Shown here piece after piece: positions 12,055-24,009 of a stretch of 64,000 nt of DNA. This stretch comes from Capitulum mitella (taxonomy: Eukaryota > Arthropoda > Thecostraca > Pollicipedomorpha > Pollicipedidae). The notes beneath the pieces were generated by a model that was not told the DNA's origin, did not search any database, and saw only the letters and a program-made list of their open reading frames with translations. The stretch is from contig CP099839.1 of NCBI GenBank assembly GCA_030062745.1, forward strand, positions 23,177,324 to 23,241,323, read 5' to 3'. Position 1 is the first letter of the stretch. Every line of letters starts with the position of its first letter. The translations under genes were made by a program, and so were the position numbers.

Positions 12055-14970
12055 GATTTTAATAAGAACGTATTTTCTTGTGCACCCTTCCACACATTTC
12101 GAAATTATGGAAAGGGTTAAACGGGTATATACGGCTTTAGTTGAACGGATATCAAATGTGTTATTTTGCAATTCGCTACGATTTAACGGGCAGGTGTCAT
12201 GGGTAAGTCTGTTAGTAGTTTGCAACAAGGAGTGGGATGAATTGGCCGTGTTTATGTGTTGTGCGCATTTTGTTGACCACTGTTACGTGAAAGCTGTTAT
12301 GTGGTGCTGGAAGTATGCAAGGAATGTTAGGCCCCACTGCATGAAAACTTGCTGATTTCCGGAAGATGTTCTGGAACACCTGGCCCTCTGCGGCACGCAA
12401 TAAAGTAATCTGCACTTGCAACTCGATCTAATTCTAACCAAACACGGCAAGAATCATGACGTATCCGAGCAATGGGCCCATGCACGCAAACATAAGAATG
12501 TTCAGGTAAGATGTAGGTGGTCAGTTCTGTGAAAAGCACGTGCTCCGGACCTTGCAGATATAGTGCCTAAATATGTCCACATCAGTTTGTTTTGCCGCTG
12601 AGAAACTGCACAGCCTCTTGGTGGCGAAAGCGTACAAGCATCTTCACGCGTACTGAAGCGGGACTGTTATGCTTGTAATTTTCCACACAAGGCCAACACG
12701 ACCTTTAAGCACCTAGTGATATTAAGCATTACCAAACTGACGAATGCCGAACTTCAGGCAAAGGGGTGATTTCGACTGACCTGGCCTGGTGACCTGGCGC
12801 GTCTTCGAGCTGACCTTAATGCGACTGTACTGCAGTGGCGATGGGACCCGCTTCGGCCACCGTGCGGTCCACAGGCCTTGCTGCGTTCATGCGACTGATC
12901 TCAGTCGGCAGTCCAATCAGGATGCAGAGCTACCGTGCAGACACAAACGCCGCAGGCCCACATACAGAGGCCCGCAGGAGCCAGGACACAGATATGCCAG
13001 CAATGCGGTGCTCCACGCCGGCGAAGCGTCAGACCTGTTCCCTGGAATCGCCGTGGCGCCGCCACCCACCCGCAGTGTGCCTCCGCGCGAGACATGCGCC
13101 TCAAGCGCTCCAGTCCGTCCCGGAAACCGCGGAGGCCCGCTTGAGGAGGCCCTCACACAGCAGCGAGCGGCGAGCGAGCAGGGTAGCACTCTTCATCTGG
13201 TTGCATAACCAGCGATGCAACGTCCATTCTTGGGCGGGGGGGGGGTGCACCTGGGCCTCCAGGCCGCTTCATGCTTCTTGCACAGCGGCGTCTCACGGAA
13301 ATGGACACACAGGCCGGTGCAAGATTCTCCTGGTCGACTACAGCGATGTCATTCCAGTTGTTCATGACGTTAGAAACTCCTCTACTGCCATCAGCAGCCC
13401 TGTAAAAGGGGGGCCGACTAGTGGCGAGGATGGTGAGTGGGAAAGCGCCCCAACCCATACAAACCCGCGGAGTGCGACCACGGTATGGGGTTGTATTCTC
13501 GCCTGTGTGCGGAGGAACACAAGTTCGTCGTCAGCGCATGTCACAGGCGTGACACATGGAACAATGAACATGACGTGGAAGTGGGCGGCTTTATAATGTT
13601 TTCTAATTCTGAGGTACCTTTATGATGTGCAGTAACTCGACAACGGGAGTTAACTTGTCTATCGACTGGTTGTTGAAAGAGAAAGAGTACACATCCTCCA
13701 AAATCTGACGTTATACACATATGCGTTAATGTCCTCCGAATCCGGATCTGATATTCCCTTCTTCAATGGCTCGTAAAACTGCTTTGGGATAAGACGGCGA
13801 GGAGGCGAGCGATCTGGCAGTTCTAATGAAGTTTCTCCATGTGTGAATGGACCTGGAAGCCCACGCTAAGTGCAGCTCGTTTTCCGGAGTCTGCTTCCAT
13901 TCCACTCATTTCTACGTTGGAAGGCGTTGAGAGAAAGAACTGACCGTGCAGACAGCCTGCAGTGCGCGCGAAACTTTCATCGTACTACGGTGATGTTTTT
14001 TAGCGCGCCGTATTCAATGATAATCCAACTTCCTTGTTCCTCTGAAAAAGCCGAATTTCGCTGGCCGCGGCCAGGTGACAGTGGCATTCTGGCCGCTCTA
14101 CTGACGACAACAAAAAGCTACCTGAGAACTATACCCAAATATCAAATTGCCCATGCACTGTTGCTGACATGTTGAAATTTCTGCATGTTGCTGGCATACT
14201 AAAGTTGTAAAAAGTGAATATGACCTTCCTCGTACTCATGGCACGAGATTTAAAAAGTGCATTGTTATAAAACATCCTGTAGGTCGGGGATACTTAAAGA
14301 TGCCTGCTCAAAAATGCCAAATCCAATCGGCCTTTTGTGCAATTTGTTGAAAGTAAGAGACATGCCAAACGGAATCGCAAAAAAGCAATTCGATTCTCGG
14401 GTGCGACAACTGGTGCGCTTTTGCGGTTGCGATATGATGTCTGGTAATATCCTGTTTTGGGATTTTAATGTGATTACAAGATTGTTTATGAATGTCAGTG
14501 CAGTTTGCAAGTGTGTTTACATGTGTTTGGTTTACGTAGTGACAATCGTGCATTTTGCTGCCCGGTGACAGTGAGAGTTACCCTTGTGCATGACAAAGTT
14601 CGCATTCTTGTGATTCGAACTTTGTCTTTAAATGTATGTTTGGGCATGTTTGGCCTGCACTTAAGTGATTCCCGACCAAGTTCTAGTACGTCTTTGTAGG
14701 TCGAAATCCTGAAATGGGTCGCTACTACGATTCATAAAGCAGTGATTTGTTTAAGAATTTGATCGGGATGTTGTCTTAGGGTGCTTTGGAATCAGAGTTC
14801 GCTCTAAGCAGTGCTTGTTGAACGGACTGCGATCCTGACACCTGATCGCGTAATTTTAGGTCAGCGGCATATGTTGAGACGGAATTTTGATGCGCCGTTG
14901 TGAACGACACGACCGTGCGATGACCGGGGTCTCCCTCTAGGTCAGTTACCAAGTGGCCCGCGGGCGAAAT
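12055..14970. other. No gene recognised; moderately GC-rich patch 12790-13600
   Basis: The patch at 12790-13600 keeps several frames open on both strands (up to 253 codons) because of composition; none has a recognisable domain. A good plus-strand donor (GATG|GTGAGT at 13434) follows an open frame, so a missed exon is possible but unsupported by an acceptor or similarity. The remainder shows nothing I can name. Confidence 0.4.
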
Positions 14971-14971
14971 A

Positions 14972-15056
14972 GCAGGCGCCGAGGAGACTCGAAGCCGATT
15001 AGCCAGGGTGGGAAGCTGTGACAGACGCTATACCAACTGCGCTAATGACACGGCAC
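14972..15056 (-). repeat. tRNA-like sequence, probable SINE head
   Basis: On the minus strand a good A box (TAGCGCAGTTGGTA, 15044-15031) is followed about 49 nt later by a B-box-like GCTTCGAGTCTCC (14995-14983), the spacing of an internal RNA polymerase III promoter. The acceptor and T stems do not pair well, so this is not an intact tRNA gene. A decayed tRNA-derived SINE is more likely; its 3' end is not defined. Confidence 0.4.
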
Positions 15057-15281
15057 ATGATTGCCATGAAACTCAGTCATTCATAATCTATGACATATAT
15101 GGAGCATATCTGCGTATCTGCATAATTTACTTCGAATGCGGACATGTGGAGCAAATTAGTCCTTTTGACATGACTTTTTCACCGAATGCTGTTGCATTGT
15201 CATGCACTTGTAATTATAATTATTTTCTCATAGGCACAAATCGTCATCATCTATTCTTCAACTCAATGGCACGATCTTCAA

Positions 15282-17668
15282 CCCTATTCCCGTACCCATA
15301 GCGTCGTGGCGCATTCCTGTATGCCCCCCCCCCCCCGATGTGGCGAGAACTACCAGTCCGATTTCAGTGCAACAAACGACAATCGATTCGGCTTGACGTA
15401 AAATCCATTTTTTACGAAAACATGTTTTGGAAATCTTACAAGGTGTGGATAGAGGGTCAAACAAGTCAGAAAGGGGATTTAAGAGTATTTGATTGGTTAC
15501 AATACCGCTGCTTATGGACCAATATTACTGCAATTGGCATGAATCGAAAACTCATCGATGGGATTTTCCCAGTGACCCATACGTTTCGAATTTGGGGAAG
15601 ATTCATAGTCTTTCACAGGGCGTGGAAAGTAGGATGAATATTTTTTTGACTGAATTAAGGTAAAAGTTAACCCTATTCCCGGAGGGCTAGACGGCGTGGT
15701 CGATTCCCGGCAGGGGGGCGGATTCGGCCCCCCCTGAGATCTCGAGAACTACTTGTCCGATTTCATCGTAACAAACGGCAGTCGATTTGCCGTGACGTGA
15801 ACTACACTTTTATAAAAAGAAATTTTCAAAATTTTGAAATTTGTGGATACAGGGGGCAAAAATGTCAAAATGGGGGATACTTTTGGACTTCTTATAACTC
15901 CGTTGTTTATTGACCGATTTCGATGAAACTGGTATGAATCGAGAGATTATGGATAGGGCTTTTACCATGGGTCCGCAAATCTGAAATTTTGAGAAAATTC
16001 ATGGGCGTTCACAGGGTTTCAAAAAAAGGAGGATTAGTTTTCTAACAACTGAATGAACAAAAGAGGCAAACACCCTTTTTTGGCTTTCGCTAGTCTTGTT
16101 ATACTAAAGAAGTACAAATCGCATTACAATGTTTGTATAATGTTAGCATAAGCGGTGCCAGGGACATGAAAAAGGGGAACTGTCATGGTCACACGTTTCT
16201 CAGATCAACTTGCGACCTTTGACCTTAAATGACCTCCAGTGATCTTGGGGTCAATTGGAATGATCTCGTGTGCATCTAATATTATCTGTAAACATTTCCA
16301 ATCATTTGAATTCACTCTATTTCAAAAATTTTATTTTATGGCTATTGCGATATAAGGTACGCGCACTGACATTTTAGGTCATAGCCCCGTGACCCGACCT
16401 GATATCAAGCTGAAACTTGGTACAGAAGTAGAAGGCACACTTCTACGTCATATATTTTCTGGGTTTGGCATTTGAAAAAACGGCGCCGAAATCATTGCGA
16501 AAGAACTAATTTTGACTTTTGACCTTGACCTGACCTTGTAAAATGACCTCAGATAAACAAAATCACGTCTGCACATTGCCCAGCTATTTAGCTATACATC
16601 CATATTAAGTTTTAAGTTTTAGCTGTAAAACTCTGTTTTTGGCAGACATTTTCCTTTTACCCTTAACATGGCCAAAAATGGCATGAGGTGCCTTCCAAAA
16701 ACGTTGCCTGGCTCCGCCCGTGAGCAAAATAGAATTTTGAAATTTTGTCACAGCACGTAGAAAGAATAGCTAGGAAAAGTGACCAAGTTTCGTGAAGCTG
16801 CGCTAAAAAGCCTGGAATTGGCAAGCAAAAAACCCGAGGGGGGGGCGGATTCCGCCCCCCCTGCCGGGAATAGGGTTAACAACAAATATTTTTGCCAGTC
16901 ACATAATGCTTAACAAGTGTAAATCGTACCATACTGCTTGTAAAATGATAGCATAGGCGGCGCCAGGGATATGAAAAGAAGGGAACTGTCGTGGTCGTAT
17001 GTTCATCAGGTCAGATTACCACCTTTAATCTTAAATGACGTCAAAAGACTTTAGAATCACTTGGAAAAGTCTTGAGTTTATTTCACATTGTTTGAGAACT
17101 TTTGCAATCATTTAAATTGACTATATTCCTAACAGTCCTATTTACGGCCGTCTTGATGTAGGGTACGCGTACGGACATTTTAGGTCATAGCTTCATGAGT
17201 CGACCTGCTTTTAACCCGAAACTTGGAGCACACGTAAAGGTCACTGTACTTAGTCATGTATGTTCTGAATTTTGCGTTTTGAAAATAAGCGGTAAGATAT
17301 CAGCATAAAACCTAATTTTGGCTTTTGAGCTTCACCTTATCTTTAAAGTGACTTAAGATTAACAAAAGTATTTCGTATCTTTTCCCGATTATTTGCCCCT
17401 GCACTGATCTACAGTTTTCACTTATATCTTAATGGCAGCCATGGTTACCTTCAACAGCGTCAAAAATGTCCTGAGACTTCCCCAAAAACGCGACCTGGCT
17501 CCGCCTCCGAGCAAATTGAGCTCGTGAAAATTTTGCAGCATAGGTAGAAAGAATAGGATGGAAAAGTAACTAAGTTTCGTAAAGCGGCTTAAAAAAACTT
17601 GGAAATGGCGAACAAAAAACCGGACGGGTGGGCTTCTAAAGCCCCCCCCCCCACTTGCAGAAATAGGT
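15282..17668. mobile_element. Older TTAA-family element, split by a younger copy
   Basis: Begins with CCCTATTCCCG and ends with an AAATAGGT-TTAA terminus, the same ends as the intact copies at 15671 and 26835. Homology to those copies runs from 15282 to about 15666 and resumes at about 16880. Between them lies a complete younger copy with TTAA on each side. Removing the insert and one TTAA leaves about 1.18 kb, the family length. The outer flanks are decayed (TTCAA on the left, TTTAA on the right), in keeping with greater age. It encodes no recognisable protein. Confidence 0.75.
15671..16875. mobile_element. TTAA-flanked non-autonomous element, young copy (1205 bp)
   Basis: Flanked by TTAA at 15667-15670 and 16876-16879. 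The termini are inverted: CCCTATTCCCGG at the left and CCGGGAATAGGG at the right. Next to each end is a G/C hairpin (left GGGGGGCGGATTCGGCCCCC, right GGGGGGGCGGATTCCGCCCC), and the left end carries about 28 extra bp between CCGG and the hairpin. TTAA duplication with a CCC-starting inverted repeat is typical of piggyBac-type transposition. No transposase frame is present, so it would need an enzyme in trans. It lies inside an older copy of its own family. Confidence 0.85.
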
Positions 17669-17672
17669 TTAA

Positions 17673-19170
17673 GCACCGAAACGCATTGAAAAGCTAGCAG
17701 TTAAGCTAACCCACAATGTCCGTTTGAAACTGACAGTAATTGAAACCATGGTAAGCAGTCAATCTGTCAAAATAAGCAGTCAATGTGTACTGAATTCGTG
17801 CTGCGCTCAGATTCGCTTGTCTTTCAATTCGTTTGACCTTCATTTTTCTGACAATGCCGGTCGTCATCATTCAAAAGCCTCCTCGTTTCAACTATGGCAT
17901 CAGTCTATCAGACCCAGGCTATCTTAGCAGGGTTTCGCTGCTTCCCTTCAATTCTTGAAGCCATGAAGTCGTTGACTTGTCAGTCGCAGTCCGGCGCGTC
18001 ACGCCCAGCGGCCTGAAGCCGGTCTCGACCGTGAGACCTGCGACTTCGCGTCGGCACCGTCAAGGCTCCGCTGTCAGTCACGCTCAGGGGTTGTCACATC
18101 GGAACGCAAGGCCTCCGAAAAGTGCATTCCTCGCAACATAATGCCTGTCCCTTGAAAACCGCCATCCGTTTAGAGAAGGCCGTGCTGGAACCGCGCTTTC
18201 TAGATCGTCGCCAGTGGAAAAGATGTGACAAATGTGACTTATCCGGAACAGCCAGAATATGCGGGTTTACTCGGTTTGCGCTGAGATGATGCAGCTCCTG
18301 TTTGCGGTCGGGTGGGACAAGATTCTCACAGACAAGGTTGCGCCATCTCCGGGACTCAAAGTCGTTTATAGGTCCATCTCGATGTCGCTGGAAAGTAACT
18401 CCGTAGACTTAACATGGGATTTTTAGGCGCTTTTTTCCACACTAAATTAAGCTACGAAGGTGACTTTTCTCAGAATGTGCCTGCGAAATGTTTTACGAAG
18501 AAATGATAGGCACTTTCATAGCTACAAATAAACTGCAGATTTAACTAACAGATTTTTATAAATGAAACGCAGAATGTTTCCCTGCAGTCAAAACGGCTAC
18601 GCCCGTTACTGTTAGGAGAAAAGCTGTGTAGCAGATGCAGCCGTGCCGACCCTTTAGTCAATGTTGTGATGAAATGGTTGATTTTGCAATCTGACACTCG
18701 CCAGTATTCGTTATCTGATGATCTTTCTGGAGTACATAATTGCGGATGGGGGGGAGGTCGGGTGGGGATAGAGTGGCCAGGCACATAGCCTCGAATCGGT
18801 CAGGGATGGGGACGAATGCTCAGCAGGATCGCCTTCCCACCCCAAGGGCCCCTCAGCGCAAGGGGGCCTCCACTAGGCACCTTCTAAAACATCAAGAGGA
18901 CCTCTATAGCATAAAAAGGCCAGGGCGGCGGAACCAGGGGGGAGGGGCAGGGACAGCTGTGCCCTAATCGTCATGGCTCCGGAGCAAAAGTATGCTACTG
19001 ACCCATCCTCCCCATTTATGGGCTTGGTGGCCTCGCAAGAAACTGGACAAAAAAATGGTGTTAAGAGTGAAGAACATAAAAAATCACCAAAACGAAAACG
19101 TAATTATGCAGGCACACGGCGTGCATGTGCCTTAAAGTTTTGTTTCGTTAGGAGCCTCATCTTTCTTCCG
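17673..19170. other. No gene recognised
   Basis: Nothing coding or structured was recognised apart from a C-rich, then G-rich patch near 18740-18960 with GGCCTC-type motifs that may be the edge of the degenerate repeat array that follows. Confidence 0.4.
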
Positions 19171-19425
19171 GAAGGGGAGTCATACACGGTTGCATCCAAA
19201 AATGACTTGCGACCGCGAATTTACAATTTCTAAGGGGCCTCGTGGAATGCACCCGGCTGGCCACCCTGAGACAGGGTTCGAATCTTGCTAGGAGGCCCTG
19301 CTTCCATTCAGTTGAGTGCGTTATGCTGATTACATCAGAATTGGTCCGGTCACCAGGACCTCACAGTTTTCGGGGGTCTCACAAAATTAATGGGCCGGGA
19401 TGGCCTACACCAAACTAGGGCTTAC

Positions 19426-20654
19426 CTCTGTTCCCGCAAGGCTATACGGTATAGCCGATCACCGGCAGAGGAGGGCAGATTCTGCCCCCCCTGGGTTCTC
19501 GATAACTATACATCTGATTTCGTAGCAACAAACGGCAATCGATTTACCATGATGCAAGCTACATTTCTATGAAAAGAAGTCCTCAAAATTTCTAAATGCG
19601 TAAAAACGTCAAAATGGGGGATGTTTTTGGACTTGTTATAGCTCTGCTGTTTATGGACCGATTTTGATGAAATTGGCATGAATCGAGAGATTTTGAATAG
19701 GAATTTTACGATTTGTTCATACATTTGAAATTTTGAAAAAATTCGGAAGCGTTCACAGGGCTCTAAAAATGGGAGCATTCGTTTTCCAAAACTGAATCAA
19801 CGAAAATGTCAAAAACACTTTTTTAGCTTTTACTAGTCATGGTTTGCTGAAAAAGTACAACTTGCATTACATTGGTTGTATGATGTTAGCTCCTTATTCA
19901 TGCCAGGGTCATGAAAGAGGGGAATTGTCATAATCACATGTTCTTTAGGTCAGCTTATGTCCTTTGACCTTAAATGGCCTCCAATGGCCTTAGAGTCACT
20001 TAGAATGATCTTGAGTGCATTTCATATTGCTTGGAAACGTTTCCAACCATTTGAACTCATTCTAAGATTTCATTTTACGGCTGTTGTGATTTAGGGTACA
20101 CGCATTAACGCTTCAGGTCATAGCTCCGTGAGCCGACCATGCTGAAACTTGGTACCCAAGTAGAGGGTGCACCTTCTACGTCATATATATTCCAGGTTTG
20201 GCATTTGAAAAAAAAACACCAGAATTATTTATATGAAACCAAATTTTGAATTTTGGCGTTGATCTGGTCTTGTGAAGTGATCTCAGGTTAAGAGCTTTTG
20301 TATGTTTACTTGTGTACAACTCTGTATGTTTATTTGTATGTATACTATTTGTCTGTTTTCCCACCTATTCGTCTATGCATCCATACAAAGTTTTAAGTTC
20401 TATATTAAAAACGCTATTTCTGGCAGTCGTTTTCCTTTCACCCTTAATAGGGCCGAAAATGGCCTAAGGTGCCTTCCAAAAACATTGCCTAGCTTCGCCC
20501 CTGAGCAAAACAGAATTACGAGTTTTTGATATAGTACGTAGAAATAACAGATAAGAAAAGTCATCAAGTTTCGTGAAGCTGCATTAAAAACCCTGGATTT
20601 GGCAAGCAAAAAACACGAGGGGGGCGGATTCGGCCCTCCCTGTCGGGAATAGGT
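19426..20654. mobile_element. TTAA-family element, diverged copy (1229 bp)
   Basis: The left end is CTCTGTTCCCG after TTAC (a decayed TTAA), the right end CGGGAATAGGT before TTAA at 20655-20658. The body aligns with the copies at 15671 and 26835 throughout, including the CAACAAACGGCAATCGATT and TTTGACCTTAAATGGCCTC segments and both terminal hairpins. It interrupts the ~140-bp repeat array. Divergence places it between the young copies and the split old copy. Confidence 0.8.
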
Positions 20655-21190
20655 TTAAACCCTACTAAGGGGCGTCAGCTAACGTCCGAGAGAGGGCTTG
20701 ACACCAGTTGCATTCAATAGTAAACCAGACCCGGGAAGCTACAATTTTTCAAGGGCTCCTGCCACCCCCCGAGGCCAAGCGGGACCCCTGGTGGCTGACT
20801 AGAGGGGCCGAAGGCCCAAGTTTATCCCAATGCATTTGATCGCGTTAGACGCCTGGAGGACGCCCTTCACTTTCCGAAACAGACAAATGAAGCAAAATGA
20901 GAGCATTTCAGGCATTAAAAAGAAGGCTTACGAACCTAAAAAGAACGTACGTCGAATGTACAGAAGAACTATGAGTGCTATATACCCGTGGTCGGAACGA
21001 TCAGGGGCCCCTGCTTGCTTGTCGGGAGTTCATTTCTTGTCTGAAGAGGACCGCACACCGGCTCATAAAGGGCCCCTGTCATCATTTGGAGGGACCTTCT
21101 TTCGTTGTGTAAGAAGGCCCCTGCTGGCCGATAGAGAGGCTCCATGCCAAATATATAAATAGTGAGACCCCTTTACAAGCCGTCGGACAG

Positions 21191-21193
<3 letters not shown>

Positions 21194-21243
<50 letters not shown>

Positions 21244-21244
21244 C
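21194..21244. repeat. TA microsatellite
   Basis: A nearly pure TA run of about 50 bp. Confidence 0.9.
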
Positions 21245-22250
21245 ACAAATATTCCCCCGCCGGCTTGTAAAGGGATCCAGCTGGAGTGAAAGCGACCTGT
21301 CTTTGCCTGTAGAGACGTTTCTGTCGACCTGACGGCTGCCGCTTTCAGTCAGCGTCGCTTTTCGTCATCAGCCGTTGTTTTGCGTTATGATAAGGTTCTA
21401 ACCACAATGGCCGCCAGTGGTTACGAGACCACCTGACCCGATTTGTCCCCTCTTCCAGACCGAAATCCTCGCTACGCCCCTGCGCACAGGATGGACCCAG
21501 GTGGTCTTTGCTAAACCAGGGTCCGGTGATCGAGAGGCGCCCCACCATCCGTCCAAAAGAGTTGCCTCGTACCAGTTACATTCAAAAATGACCCGACACC
21601 GGGAACTTACGGTTTTTAAGGAGCTTTGCGGAATGGATACGGCAGGCCTGCCCTGGCGGAAAGTTTGGACCTTGCCAGTGGGTCCCAGTTTCCATCCTAG
21701 AGAGAGTCATTTGTCGACGATACTCAGAAATAGTCCAGAGACCAGGAAGTGACAATTTTTAGAGGGCCTCAGAGAATGGAATTGGATGGTTCGCGCTGAA
21801 CAGAGGCTCGGATCTTGAAGGGTGCTCTAACTCCCGTCATTCAAAGGTCCTCGCATCGAACACACTCAAAAGTGACCAAGAGACTGGAGATTTAAATTTT
21901 TAGTGGGACTCACAGAACAAACCCGGATGGCCTGCGGTGAGCCGGAGTGAACCCCGCCCTGCAAGAGAGCCTCGTTTTCCGTTCGTGGGAGGGCCTCAGA
22001 CCGATTATATCTAAAAGCAGCCAGGAAACCGAGAATCTAACATATTTATGGGCCTCCCGGGTCCATTCTCTAACTGAACCGTAGTCCCGACTTTGCCTTG
22101 GGGCCTCGGCTTGCGTTCGGAAGAGGGTCTGGTTGGTTACTGGGTTAGGTAACGGAGTTCTGACCAAAGGCAGAGATTCGTATCTCCTTCGGTGGCCGCA
22201 GTCGAAATATTTTGAAATGTGATGCACGGAAAAAGGCGCTGAAAACATAT

Positions 22251-22472
22251 CTATAGTTCGTTTTTTTCAAAAGCCCATTTCCCTTAAGCGCCAAAATAAC
22301 TTGGTCATGTGGATTCAGATTGGATTCATCCCATGGTTAATTTTTGTTACCCAAATAAATTGACGTTCAGCGGAAAGTGAATTATCCCTCAACGCATTCC
22401 AGCCTGCTTTGCCCGAGTAGTTGTAATTTGGGCACTTGAGGGAAATGGTCTTTTGAAAAAAACGAACTATAG
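22251..22472. mobile_element. Small MITE with 40-bp terminal inverted repeats
   Basis: The left end CTATAGTTCGTTTTTTTC and the right end GAAAAAAACGAACTATAG are reverse complements. The match continues for about 40 bp (…CAAAAGNCCATTTCCCT(T/C)AAG…) with a few mismatches. Within CTATAG a TA dinucleotide may be the target duplication, which would suggest a Tc1/mariner-mobilised element. It is 222 bp with no coding capacity. Confidence 0.65.
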
Positions 22473-22900
22473 TTCACAATCATTTCTAGAACCCCTGCAT
22501 TTGCTCTCGGCTACAAGCGGCATGCGCGTCGCAACCGGGCACTCCGGTTATCGCAGAAGACGGCGAAAAGCCCCTTCCATTGACGACGGAAAGCATGGAT
22601 CTAAGGGAGGATGCAGAACGTTTGTACATTATTTCTTTTAAAGACAATGTCAAAGGGTTAATGCCAAGCTTTAGAGTTCCAGGCGGCCCAGAACCACTGG
22701 CCATCAGATTACAGTTCCCGGACCATAATCCGTGGCCCGGACGAAATTACGCTTGAACTCGCATATTTACAGCCTGCTGTGGTTTTTAGGCCGATGATTA
22801 ATCCTCTCCGCTCAGGAGCCATGTAAGTATACATCCACTTTTCTGCAGCAGCACACGGCCTTCCAGGTATGCTGGGCTGGCGACGAAGGCACTGTGTGAA

Positions 22901-22977
22901 TTATATCCGCTCGCCGGCCGGTCGAATGCCGCTGCGGCCGGCCGGGATCCGGCCCGCCCCGCGGCAGTCGGCACGTG
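22901..22977 (-). promoter_or_regulatory. Candidate minus-strand promoter in a GC block
   Basis: A GC/CpG-rich block (about 22905-23110) holds a CACGTG E-box (22972-22977). About 65 bp further along the minus strand is GGATATAA (22908-22901), a possible TATA element. No downstream coding exon was recognised, so this rests on motif arrangement only. Confidence 0.25.
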
Positions 22978-23553
22978 ACCCGTGCCGACTGGAGCTGACG
23001 GCGGGATGGCTGACCGGCGGCGCGGAGCTTCTGCTGTGACGTGTCGTGGCGAGTGCTCGCGCGATTGCGCGCCTGCCTCGTGGATCGCTCGTCTCCGAAT
23101 ATTAGACGCTGCGATCCATTTAGACTTCGGAACCACACCAGACACCAAATCAATAACGAATGACACGCATTTTGCAATATGCTGGAATAAAATTTCCACA
23201 TCCTTCACAATGAAAACTTTTTCTCACCAGTTTACAGAAATTCACACTTGAATCGAATGCAATCATGCTTCGAACGTTCCAGATGGACGTATCTTATAAG
23301 ATCAAACCTAGTACCGGAGGTTAATCAAGAGTACAATAAACTTAAGACTTACACCCACCAGTTTAAAACTGTCATTTGCAGTACGTTTCATCGGTGTAGC
23401 AAAACACTTAAGTATACTAAATGCATCCAATCGGCGTTTCGTCATTACGCCATCCTGATTTGCCTGCCCAAAATTCGAGAAAAGGGGCGTCCGAAGTTCT
23501 GCGCATTTCACCATTTTGCGCGTTCTGAAGACTGATATAGCGAAACCGCCCAA

Positions 23554-23682
23554 AATGTTCAGGAGGATAACAAAATTCATTATGGTGTTGATCGTCTGCG
23601 CCATGATAACTTTGATTGCCTTCCGCGGGGTAATGCAAAGCCATCCGTTGGTGTCATGTGAGCGTCCCATGGATCTCATGTG
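23554..23682 (+). CDS. Candidate N-terminal exon of a type II membrane protein
   Basis: An ATG at 23554 opens a short frame starting MFRRITK, followed by a hydrophobic stretch (FIMVLIVCAMITLIAF, residues 8-23) and a short lumen-type tail, closing at TGA 23680-23682 (42 codons). A short basic head plus one transmembrane segment is what signal-anchor proteins such as Golgi enzymes have. A possible donor (CGGG|GTAATG, near 23628) would let it splice on. The opposite strand also carries a long frame (23308-23949, 213 codons). Neither has a recognisable domain, so this may be chance. Confidence 0.25.
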
Positions 23683-24009
23683 ATCTGACAATGTTATTCC
23701 ATTGATCTGATGATCACCATTGATCGCCAATACATTTGTTTCGGTAGCATGATGCTTCCTTTGTTGCGGGTATGCCAGCTTTTTGTGAGGATGTTTTGAC
23801 TTTCGGTGAAAGACTGCAGTGTAAATACATGCTTTATGAATTCGTAATAATGCCGTGGCGCATTTGGCGTGCATGAAATATGGACGCGAAATGCAGAAAA
23901 GAGCGCATTTAATTTTCCCGCCACTGCAGACAAATGGACGAGGGATCACCTATACCCATTTCAAGTGCACACCGAGAATGGGTCTAAAAAATACGACCCT
24001 ATGAAATGT

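Larger units (their letters stand above)
19176..22090. repeat. Degenerate tandem array, ~140-bp unit
   Basis: At least seven diverged units share the order: TTACATTCAAAAATGACC-like core, ACCGGGAA, TTACAATTTTTA, then GGGCCTC and GAATGG with CCGG(A/C)TGGCC. Units start near 19176, 19325, 20698, 21562, 21710, 21848 and 21988; the last four are 138-148 bp apart. A TTAA-family element (19426-20654) is inserted in the array, and a TA microsatellite (about 21194-21244) lies within it. No function is evident. Confidence 0.55.

Noticed and set aside
12835..13596. 253-codon plus-strand frame
   Set aside because: No domain, no acceptor, and competing frames of similar length on both strands in a GC-leaning patch.
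14972..15056. Intact tRNA gene
   Set aside because: A and B boxes are present but acceptor and T stems do not pair, so a SINE remnant is more likely.
23308..23949. 213-codon minus-strand frame
   Set aside because: Longer than usual for this base composition but no domain, no splice or promoter support; kept only as context for the plus-strand candidate.
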